Shown here: in pieces, positions 16,752 through 23,218 of the stretch
Layout: the number at the start of each line of letters is the position of its first letter
How positions within the stretch are numbered: position 1 is the stretch's first letter
Assembly: GCF_018336155.1 (NCBI RefSeq)
Contig: NZ_JAGYHF010000011.1
Location: 171,301-235,300, forward strand
Direction: 5' to 3'
Source of the DNA: Pseudomonas rustica
Lineage (GTDB): Bacteria; Pseudomonadota; Gammaproteobacteria; Pseudomonadales; Pseudomonadaceae
DNA length: 64,000 nucleotides
The notes under the pieces: generated by a model
What the model was told of the DNA's origin: nothing
Databases searched by the model: none
Seen by the model: only the letters and a program-made list of their open reading frames with translations
Translations under genes and position numbers: made by a program

Positions 16752-16952
16752 TCAGTGACGAGGATCGAAATCGCCGGAAAACAGTTCGTCTTCAGCGTCC
16801 GGCGCGACCGGAATCTTGTGTTCTTCCGACGCCCAGGCGCCGAGATCGATCAGTTTGCAGCGCGCGGAGCAGAACGGACGAAATTCGCTTTCAGGTGTGA
16901 ATTCCACGGGGGCGCCGCAGGTTGGGCATTCAACGGTAGGAATCTGGCTCAT
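16752..16952 (-). CDS. yacG: DNA gyrase inhibitor YacG
   Basis: A 66-residue zinc-finger protein with the four Cys pattern CPTCG...FCSARCKLIDLG typical of YacG, which binds the GyrB C-terminal region and blocks DNA binding by gyrase. The acidic C-terminus is usual. It overlaps coaE by 4 nt and is last in the pilBCD-coaE-yacG cluster, a conserved arrangement in gammaproteobacteria. Confidence 0.93.
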   Translation of the reverse strand: MSQIPTVECPTCGAPVEFTPESEFRPFCSARCKLIDLGAWASEEHKIPVAPDAEDELFSGDFDPRH

Positions 16953-17572
16953 GCTTGGCCTCCGGATAAAGTCAGGTAAAAGTGATGCAGACGCTCGACT
17001 TCGCTGTGCAGCCAGGCGAGGTCGCGGGCGTTGACCACCACGTCGTCGGCGCGGCTCACGCGGTCTTCACGGCTCGACTGGGCCTTGAGGATCGCCTGAA
17101 CCTGCTGTTCGCTGGTCTGGTCACGCTGCAAGGTGCGTTCGATCTGCAGTTGTTGCGGGGCGTCGATCACCAGAATTCGCTGGGTCATCGCGTATTGCCC
17201 GGATTCGATCAACAGCGGCGACACCAGAATCGCGTAAGGCGATTTTGCCAGCGCCAGATGATGAGCGATTTCCTCGCCGATCAACGGATGCAGCAAGGCT
17301 TCGAGCCAGCGCCGCTGTTCTGGAATCTCGAAGATCAGTTTGCGCAGGGCCGCACGATCCAGCGTGCCGTCCGCTTGTAACACGCCGGGGCCGAAATGCT
17401 CGGCAATCTTTGCCAGCGCCGGCCGGCCCGGTTCGACCACCCAGCGCGCGGCGTGATCCGCGTCGACGACATGAATGCCGAGGTCGATGAAGTGCTGGGC
17501 AGCGGCACTTTTGCCGCTGCCGATGCCGCCGGTCAGGCCGAGAATCCAGGGTTTTTCCACAGGGGTATTCAT
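16949..17572 (-). CDS. coaE: Dephospho-CoA kinase
   Basis: A 207-residue P-loop kinase with Walker A GLTGGIGSGKS near the N-terminus and the CoaE signatures DADHAARWVV and HPLI. It phosphorylates the 3'-hydroxyl of dephospho-CoA, the last step of CoA synthesis; panB and panC at 32.7-34.4 kb supply an early branch of the same pathway. The ATG at 17572 overlaps the pilD stop by 4 nt, which fixes the start. Confidence 0.96.
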   Translation of the reverse strand: MNTPVEKPWILGLTGGIGSGKSAAAQHFIDLGIHVVDADHAARWVVEPGRPALAKIAEHFGPGVLQADGTLDRAALRKLIFEIPEQRRWLEALLHPLIGEEIAHHLALAKSPYAILVSPLLIESGQYAMTQRILVIDAPQQLQIERTLQRDQTSEQQVQAILKAQSSREDRVSRADDVVVNARDLAWLHSEVERLHHFYLTLSGGQA

Positions 17573-18441
17573 TTCAAACCGACAAACTGCCAATAGAAGT
17601 CGGTTATTTGACCACCCCAGAGCAAGGCAATCCAGCCGGCAATTGCCAGATAGGGGCCGAAGGGGATCGGCGTCGAGGTTTCCTGCTGGCGCAGGCGCAG
17701 CAAAATCACACCGATGATCGCGCCGACCAGCGATGACAACAGAATGGTCAGCGGCAGAATCTGCCAGCCGCCCCACGCGCCGAGCAGCGCCAATAACTTG
17801 AAATCACCGTGGCCGATGCCGTCCTTGCCGGTGAGCAATTTGAACAGCCAGAACACCGACCACAGCAGCAGATAACCGGCCACCGCGCCCCACAGCGCAG
17901 CGTGCAATGGCACGAACAAGCCGAAACTGTTGACGATCAATCCCAGCCACAACAAGGGCAGCACCAACACATCGGGCAGCAATTGATGCTCGGTGTCGAT
18001 CAGGCTCATCGCCAACAGACCCCAGGTCAGGAAGATCAGCAGACACGCCTGCCAGCCAAAGCCGAAGTGCCAGGCGATAAATGCCGAGAGCAGGCCGCAG
18101 GCCAGTTCGGTCAGCGGATAGCGTTTGCTGATCGGCGCTGCACACGCGGAACAGCGGCCGCGCAGCCACAGGTAACTGAGCAGCGGAATATTTTCCCACG
18201 CCCGAATTCGATGCGCGCAGTGCGGGCATTGCGAGTGCGGCAGCATCAGGTTGTAGGTAGGCAGCGGCGTTTCGCCGGGCAGGCCGAGGACGTCCTGGGC
18301 CTGCTGGCGCCAATCGCGTTCAAGCATCTTCGGCAGACGCCAGATCAGCACGTTAAGGAAGCTACCGACCACCAGCCCGAGCAACAGCGCGGTGATGACA
18401 AAGGCCAGCGGATACAGGGCAAACAGTTCGTCGATGGGCAT
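17569..18441 (-). CDS. pilD: Prepilin peptidase / N-methyltransferase PilD
   Basis: A 290-residue, eight-helix bifunctional enzyme. The cytoplasmic loop holds the paired CxxC zinc motif (CPHCAHRI and CSACAAP), and the two catalytic aspartates are visible in SLIDTEHQLLPD and GIGHGDFKLLA. It cleaves and N-methylates type IV prepilins (PilA, PilE) and type II secretion pseudopilins. I chose the ATG at 18441, directly downstream of pilC. The length equals the family norm. Confidence 0.96.
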   Translation of the reverse strand: MPIDELFALYPLAFVITALLLGLVVGSFLNVLIWRLPKMLERDWRQQAQDVLGLPGETPLPTYNLMLPHSQCPHCAHRIRAWENIPLLSYLWLRGRCSACAAPISKRYPLTELACGLLSAFIAWHFGFGWQACLLIFLTWGLLAMSLIDTEHQLLPDVLVLPLLWLGLIVNSFGLFVPLHAALWGAVAGYLLLWSVFWLFKLLTGKDGIGHGDFKLLALLGAWGGWQILPLTILLSSLVGAIIGVILLRLRQQETSTPIPFGPYLAIAGWIALLWGGQITDFYWQFVGLK

Positions 18442-18442
18442 A

Positions 18443-19660
18443 TCAGATCGCTGAGCCGAGTTGAAAGATCGGTAAGTACATCGCCACCACCAGACCGCCA
18501 ACAATCACCCCGAGTACCACCATGATGAACGGCTCCATCAGGCTGGTGAGGTTGTCGACCATGTTGTCGACTTCCTCTTCATAGAAACCCGCAACCTTGT
18601 CGAGCATCTCGTCGAGTGCACCGGACTCTTCACCAATCGCAGTCATCTGTACGGCCATGTTGGGAAAAATGCCTGTGGTGCGCATCGAAAAATTCAGCTG
18701 CATGCCGGTGGAAACATCCTGACGAATACGCAGAATCGCGCGCTTGAACACCACGTTGCCGGCGGCGCCAGCCACCGAGTCCAGCGCTTCAACCAGTGGC
18801 ACGCCGGCGGCAAATGTTGTCGACAGCGTTCGGGCGAAACGCGCGACGGCGGACTTGTACATCATCGTGCCCACCAGCGGCAGTTTCAGTAGCCAGGTAT
18901 CGCGCCGATCACGCAACGCCTGAGATTTTTTCAGCGCATGACGGGTGCCGAAAAACGCCGCGATCAGTAAGCCGAGAATCGCCCACCACCATTGCTGCAT
19001 GAATTCTGAAAGGCTGATCACCATCAGAGTGAAGGGCGGCAGCTCAGCACCGAAACCGGAGAACACTGACTGAAATTGCGGCACCACTTTGACCAGCAGA
19101 ATCCCGGTGACCACCGCAGCGACCAGTACTACGGCGGTCGGGTAGGTCATGGCTTTCTTGATCTTGGCTTTAAGCGCTTCGCTTTTTTCCTTATAGGTCG
19201 CGACGCGCTCCAGCAAGGTGTCGAGGGCGCCGGACTGCTCGCCCGCGTCGACCAGGTTGCAATACAACTCGTCGAAATACTGCGGCTTTTTGCGCAGCGC
19301 GGCGGCGAAGCTGTTACCGGCAGCAACTTCCTGCTTCACCTCGTCGACCAGTTTGCGCATGGCCGGGTTATCGAAGCCTTCACCAATGATGTCGAACGAC
19401 TGCAACAGCGGCACGCCGGCCTTCATCATGGTCGCCATTTGCCGGGTGAACAGGGCGATGTCCTGCGCCTTGATGCGTTTGCCCAGACTCAGCCACGACA
19501 CGGATTTTTTGCGCACCTTGCCCGGGTTGATCCCTTGTTTGCGCAGCTGCGCCTTGACCAGCGCCGGATTCTGCCCGCTCAGCTCGCCGGTGACTTTGCT
19601 GCCTTTGCGATCCGTGCCTTCCCAGGCATAGATGCTGATTTTCGCTGCCTTGACCGCCAT
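18443..19660 (-). CDS. pilC: Type IV pilus inner-membrane platform protein PilC
   Basis: A 405-residue GspF/PilC family protein with two homologous cytoplasmic GspF domains and three membrane helices (near residues 170, 220 and 380). Family segments include FTRQMATMMKAGVPLLQSF and ESGALDEMLDKVAGFYEEEV. It forms the rotor-like base that PilB engages during pilus extension. It starts 2 bp after the pilB stop and ends 2 bp before pilD, a tight operon. Confidence 0.96.
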   Translation of the reverse strand: MAVKAAKISIYAWEGTDRKGSKVTGELSGQNPALVKAQLRKQGINPGKVRKKSVSWLSLGKRIKAQDIALFTRQMATMMKAGVPLLQSFDIIGEGFDNPAMRKLVDEVKQEVAAGNSFAAALRKKPQYFDELYCNLVDAGEQSGALDTLLERVATYKEKSEALKAKIKKAMTYPTAVVLVAAVVTGILLVKVVPQFQSVFSGFGAELPPFTLMVISLSEFMQQWWWAILGLLIAAFFGTRHALKKSQALRDRRDTWLLKLPLVGTMMYKSAVARFARTLSTTFAAGVPLVEALDSVAGAAGNVVFKRAILRIRQDVSTGMQLNFSMRTTGIFPNMAVQMTAIGEESGALDEMLDKVAGFYEEEVDNMVDNLTSLMEPFIMVVLGVIVGGLVVAMYLPIFQLGSAI

Positions 19661-19662
19661 GT

Positions 19663-21360
19663 TCAGTCCTTGGTGACCCGATTGATTTCTTCAAGGCTGG
19701 TGATGCCTTGCATGGCCTTGTGCAGACCCGAGGTGCGCAGGTCATCGAAGCCGTCGCGGCGCATTTGACTATCGATTTCCAGTGAGTTGCCTTCGGCCAT
19801 GATCAACCGTTGCAGCTCGGGTGTGTTTTTCACCACTTCATAAATCCCCACGCGGCCTTTATACCCGCCGTTGCAATGATCGCAGCCGACCGGCTCGTAG
19901 ATCGTGAAATGACCGATGCGTTCCTCGGGGAAACCTTCCTTGATCAGGGTTTCACGGGGGATCTCGATGGGTTTCTTGCAGTGGCTGCACAATTTGCGCG
20001 CCAAGCGCTGGGCAATGATCAGGCTCACCGACGTGGCGATGTTGAAACCGGGAATGCCCATGTTGTGCAGACGCGTGAGGGTTTCCGCGGCGCTGTTGGT
20101 GTGCAGGGTCGAGAGCACCAGGTGACCGGTCTGCGCGGCTTTGATCGCGATCTCGGCGGTCTCCAGATCGCGGATCTCACCGACCATGATCACGTCCGGA
20201 TCCTGACGCAGAAACGAGCGCAATGCCTGAGCGAAGTCGAGGCCTTGGCGCGGATTGACGTTGACCTGATTGATGCCTTCCATGTTGATCTCCACCGGGT
20301 CTTCAGCGGTGGAGATATTGATGTCGACGGTGTTGAGAATATTCAGCCCGGTGTACAGCGACACGGTTTTCCCCGAACCGGTAGGGCCGGTGACCAGAAT
20401 CATTCCCTGTGGCTGCTTGAGTGCGGCCATGTACAAGTCTTTTTGCGCTGGCTCATAGCCGAGCGCGTCGATACCGATCTGCGCGCTGGACGGGTCGAGA
20501 ATCCGGATCACCACTTTTTCGCCCCAAAGGGTCGGCAGCGTGTTTACGCGGAAGTCGATCGACTTGCTCTTCGACAGGCGCATCTTGATCCGCCCGTCCT
20601 GCGGTTTGCGCCGCTCGGAGATGTCGAGGCTGGCCATGACTTTCAGGCGCGCAGCGATGCGCCCGGCCAACTGGATCGGTGGTTTCGCCACTTCGCGCAG
20701 AATGCCGTCGGTGCGCACGCGCACGCGGTAGTTTTTTTCGTAGGGTTCGAAGTGCAGGTCGGAGGAGCCGCTTTTGATCGCGTCGAGCAGCATCTTGTGC
20801 ACGAAACGCACGACCGGCGCATCGTCGGCATCCGGGCCCATGCTCTCCTGTTTAGCATCGTCGACGGCCTCGACATCGAGGCCGTCGAGGTCGACGTCGG
20901 CCATGTCTTCGAGCCCCGAGGCGTGGGTGTCGAAGAACTTTTCGATGGCATCGGTGAGCTTGTCGTCCTCCACCAGAATGGCTTCGGTGTTCAGCCCGGT
21001 GCTGAACTGAATGTCGTTGATCGCCTGATGATTGCTCGGGTCGGAAATGCCCACGAACAGTTTGTTGCCGCGCCGCCACAAGGGCAGGGCGTGGTGCTGG
21101 CGCACCAGTTTTTCGCTGACCAGGCCTTTGGGCTGGGTTTCCTTGTCCAGACAATTGAGGTCGAGGAACGCCATGCCGAAGTGTTCCGAGGCGATCTCGG
21201 CGACCTGCCAGCTCTTCACCAGTTTGTTCTGCACCAGGTAGCTGACCAGCGATAGCCGATTGCGCTGGGCCTGTTGCCAGGCTTGTTGGGCGCTTTTTTC
21301 CGTGAGCAGTTCGGCCTGCACCAATTGCTTGGCCAGACCGCTCAGAGCGATGTCATTCAT
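19663..21360 (-). CDS. pilB: Type IV pilus extension ATPase PilB
   Basis: A 565-residue GspE-family hexameric ATPase: an N-terminal MshE_N-like domain, Walker A GPTGSGKT, Asp box (STAEDPVEI), Walker B (MVGEIRDLETAEIA), His box (TGHLVLSTLHTN) and a tetracysteine zinc site (CSHCKK...CDHCNGGYKGR). It powers pilin polymerisation. It is the first gene of pilBCD-coaE-yacG and is divergent from pilA, as in other pseudomonads. Confidence 0.97.
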   Translation of the reverse strand: MNDIALSGLAKQLVQAELLTEKSAQQAWQQAQRNRLSLVSYLVQNKLVKSWQVAEIASEHFGMAFLDLNCLDKETQPKGLVSEKLVRQHHALPLWRRGNKLFVGISDPSNHQAINDIQFSTGLNTEAILVEDDKLTDAIEKFFDTHASGLEDMADVDLDGLDVEAVDDAKQESMGPDADDAPVVRFVHKMLLDAIKSGSSDLHFEPYEKNYRVRVRTDGILREVAKPPIQLAGRIAARLKVMASLDISERRKPQDGRIKMRLSKSKSIDFRVNTLPTLWGEKVVIRILDPSSAQIGIDALGYEPAQKDLYMAALKQPQGMILVTGPTGSGKTVSLYTGLNILNTVDINISTAEDPVEINMEGINQVNVNPRQGLDFAQALRSFLRQDPDVIMVGEIRDLETAEIAIKAAQTGHLVLSTLHTNSAAETLTRLHNMGIPGFNIATSVSLIIAQRLARKLCSHCKKPIEIPRETLIKEGFPEERIGHFTIYEPVGCDHCNGGYKGRVGIYEVVKNTPELQRLIMAEGNSLEIDSQMRRDGFDDLRTSGLHKAMQGITSLEEINRVTKD

Positions 21361-21433
21361 GGGGATTCCGCACGCTTGCCGTTCATGACTTATAGCCTAG
21401 TCAACCGGCAGCGCCAAACATGCCGGGCGCAGG

Positions 21434-21448
21434 TGACAAAAAGTGTCA
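21434..21448. promoter_or_regulatory. Candidate PilR binding site upstream of pilA
   Basis: TGACA and TGTCA form an inverted repeat with a 5-bp centre, about 90 bp upstream of the -24/-12 element. PilR is reported to recognise TGTC-containing sites upstream of pilA, so this is a plausible enhancer. Inferred, not shown. Confidence 0.5.
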
Positions 21449-21521
21449 GATAGTGCGGTCAGAGGTTGTAGGAAACGGCGTCACGATCGCTGTGCGCCCA
21501 GCGTGCGGGGTCTGGCGGCCG

Positions 21522-21538
21522 TTGGCATGGGCTATGCT
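21522..21538 (+). promoter_or_regulatory. Sigma-54 (-24/-12) promoter of pilA
   Basis: TTGGCATGGGCTATGCT places GG and GC exactly 12 bp apart, as RpoN promoters require. It lies 49 bp before the pilA ATG. pilA is a known RpoN/PilR-dependent gene. Confidence 0.85.
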
Positions 21539-21586
21539 GCGTCCCTTGCAGATCATGAGATTTCGACTCATGCATGGAGCGTGTCT

Positions 21587-22027
21587 ATGAAAAAACAACA
21601 AGGTTTTACGCTGATCGAACTGCTGATCGTAGTGGCGATCATCGGGATTCTGGCGACCATTGCCCTGCCGCAGTACACCAAGTATCAAGCGCGGGCGAAG
21701 GTCACGGCGGGTCTGGCGGAAATCAGCGCGCTGAAGATTCCGTTTGAAGACACGATTAACCAAGGGACTGACCCAACACTTGCGCTAGTCGCCGGCAACA
21801 CTACGTTCACCACCACTAACTGCGGGAAAGTAGAGGCGTCAGGTACTGCCTCATCCGGGGCAGGCAGTATCGTTTGCACACTCGCTAACGCACCCGCTCC
21901 GGTGCTGGGCAAAACGATCACGCTAGCTCGCTCTTCCGGGACCGGCTCGGCAGCAGGTGTCTGGAGCTGCACTTCGACGGTCAACGCCGATTACGCGCCT
22001 AAAGGCTGCCCAGGTAGCGGTACTTAA
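21587..22027 (+). CDS. pilA: Major type IV pilin PilA
   Basis: A 146-residue prepilin with a six-residue leader (MKKQQG), cleavage before FTLIE, Glu5 of the mature protein and the standard hydrophobic helix. The globular part has four Cys, two of them in the short C-terminal D-region (WSCTST...KGCPG). PilD, PilB and PilC in this window process and assemble it. I chose the ATG at 21587, since upstream in-frame codons overlap the promoter. The divergent position from pilB and the sigma-54 promoter support assignment as the major pilin. Confidence 0.94.
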   Translation: MKKQQGFTLIELLIVVAIIGILATIALPQYTKYQARAKVTAGLAEISALKIPFEDTINQGTDPTLALVAGNTTFTTTNCGKVEASGTASSGAGSIVCTLANAPAPVLGKTITLARSSGTGSAAGVWSCTSTVNADYAPKGCPGSGT

Positions 22028-22059
22028 TAGCGATCCTACATTGACCTTCGACTGAAACA

Positions 22060-22081
22060 TGCCCCGTTTACGGGGCATTTT
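22060..22081 (+). terminator. Terminator of pilA
   Basis: TGCCCCGTTTACGGGGCA is a 7-bp stem with a TTTA loop followed by four T residues, about 30 bp after the pilA stop. Confidence 0.9.
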
Positions 22082-22149
22082 CTTTGGCCGGGGCTAAATA
22101 AAAGCTTCAATAATTTCAGCGTCTTAGGAACTTTCCAAAAAACCGCAAC

Positions 22150-22188
22150 TTGCATGCGATTTATCTGCAAGTCATGCAAATTGCATGA
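22150..22188. promoter_or_regulatory. Palindromic operator candidate upstream of the BON-domain gene
   Basis: TCATGCAAATTGCATGA at 22172-22188 is a perfect 8-1-8 palindrome. A further TTGCATG half site sits at 22150-22156. The array centre is about 100 bp upstream of the predicted sigma-54 start, the normal distance for an enhancer-binding protein. The rest of the 22028-22332 gap holds the pilA terminator and this promoter region, with no gene. Confidence 0.55.
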
Positions 22189-22250
22189 ATCCGGGAATTT
22201 ACATTTTTACTAAACTATTGATTCATAAGGTTTTTATGTCGTCGAAAAAG

Positions 22251-22267
22251 TTGGCACAGCGTTCGCA
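22251..22267 (+). promoter_or_regulatory. Sigma-54-like promoter of the BON-domain gene
   Basis: TTGGCACAGCGTTCGCA matches TGGCAC at -24 and TCGCA (consensus TTGCA) at -12, with GG and GC 12 bp apart. It predicts a transcript start near 22278 and a ~55-nt leader. One mismatch in the -12 element and the absence of experimental support limit confidence. Confidence 0.6.
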
Positions 22268-22332
22268 ATGTATATGGCAACCCTGCTGACAAGACACGCA
22301 GCAGACTTTCCAGAAAAACAGGAGTTACTCGT

Positions 22333-22683
22333 ATGAAGAAGTTCGCTATCACTGCCGCTGCTGCTACCGCGCTGACCCTGACCATGGCTTCCGGCGCATT
22401 CGCCCAAACCACTCAGACTGCTCCAATGACTTTGGCTGCTGGTGAAGTTACCCAAGCTAAAGAAGCTACTTCCGATACCTGGATCACCACCAAAGTCAAA
22501 AGCGACCTGGTTACCGAAAAAGGCATCCCAGGCACCGACATCAAAGTAGAAACCAACAAAGGCGTTGTTTCGCTGTCGTCGACTGTAGCTGTCACCGAAG
22601 CTCAGAAAACCACCGCCGTTAACATCACCAAGAAAATCAAAGGCGTCAAAGCGGTCTCCGCTGACGGCCTGAAAGCCGAGTAA
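22333..22683 (+). CDS. Secreted BON-domain protein
   Basis: A 116-residue protein with a Sec signal peptide ending in SGAFAQ and a single BON domain (DTWITTKVKSDLVTEKGIPGTDIKVETN, then GVVSLSSTVAVTEAQKTTA). BON proteins of the OsmY type bind membranes or assist envelope proteins under stress. Only one BON repeat is present here, where OsmY has two. It is a single gene with its own promoter and a very stable terminator. The upstream palindrome and sigma-54-like promoter suggest regulated, possibly high-level expression. Confidence 0.88.
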   Translation: MKKFAITAAAATALTLTMASGAFAQTTQTAPMTLAAGEVTQAKEATSDTWITTKVKSDLVTEKGIPGTDIKVETNKGVVSLSSTVAVTEAQKTTAVNITKKIKGVKAVSADGLKAE

Positions 22684-22790
22684 GGCTAAGGCTTCTCGCC
22701 TGAACCGGGAGAAGACGCGACAGGCGGGCCGAGCAATACGTCTGCCGCACCTTTAGAGTTCATGCGAACGGCCACACGGATGTGGTCATT

Positions 22791-22826
22791 ACGGGCCCCG
22801 ACACTTGTGTCGGGGCCCGTTCTATT
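22791..22826 (+). terminator. Strong terminator after the BON-domain gene
   Basis: ACGGGCCCCGACAC pairs perfectly with GTGTCGGGGCCCGT around a 2-nt loop, followed by a T-rich tail. The long GC stem makes it one of the most stable hairpins in the window. Confidence 0.88.
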
Positions 22827-22841
22827 TCAGGCGCAAAAAAA

Positions 22842-22914
22842 GATCGCAGCCTTCGGCAGCTCCTACTTTGGAATGCATTTCCCTGTAGGAGCTGCCGAAG
22901 GCTGCGATCTTTTG
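22842..22914. repeat. REP pair, family A
   Basis: Inverted family A copies at 22842-22866 and 22885-22914 in the convergent gap between the BON-domain gene and the DUF2845 gene. Confidence 0.9.
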
Positions 22915-22921
22915 ATGTGTT

Positions 22922-23218
22922 TTAGTTACCGCGTTTGCTGGTGATCTGCCGCAGGCGATTGCCTTCAAAGCGCAGGTATTGGTACATGCCGTTGTTCGGC
23001 CCGTACGTCCATTCCTCGACCTGAAACTCTTCACGCCGATTGGCGCTGCGCTTGTAACCCAGCGGATCGCGACCAACCGGTTCGCCGCACTTCTGCAGCA
23101 CTTCGCTGGCGCGGTCGCCGAGGCTGACCAGTTGACTGCCGCAGCGCAACGTATCCGACGCCCAGACGTGGCTGGCAGCCAGCGTCAGGGCGATCGCCGC
23201 CAGCCACTTGCCCGTCAT
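22922..23218 (-). CDS. DUF2845 periplasmic protein
   Basis: A 98-residue protein with a signal peptide (cleavage after SHVWA) and the DUF2845 pattern: DTLRCGSQLVSLGDRASEVLQKCGEP, then EEWTYGPNNGMYQYLRFEGNRL. The two Cys may form a disulfide. Function is unknown. Its start codon abuts the stop of the DUF748 gene, so the two are cotranscribed and probably both act in the envelope. Confidence 0.85.
   Translation of the reverse strand: MTGKWLAAIALTLAASHVWASDTLRCGSQLVSLGDRASEVLQKCGEPVGRDPLGYKRSANRREEFQVEEWTYGPNNGMYQYLRFEGNRLRQITSKRGN

Noticed and set aside
19810..21255. A 481-codon plus-strand frame opposite pilB
   Set aside because: Antisense shadow of pilB.
17569..22027. pilA-pilBCD as an acquired pilin island
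   Set aside because: Order and flanking genes (coaE, yacG) are the conserved core arrangement, and I see no tRNA or mobile gene beside pilA here.
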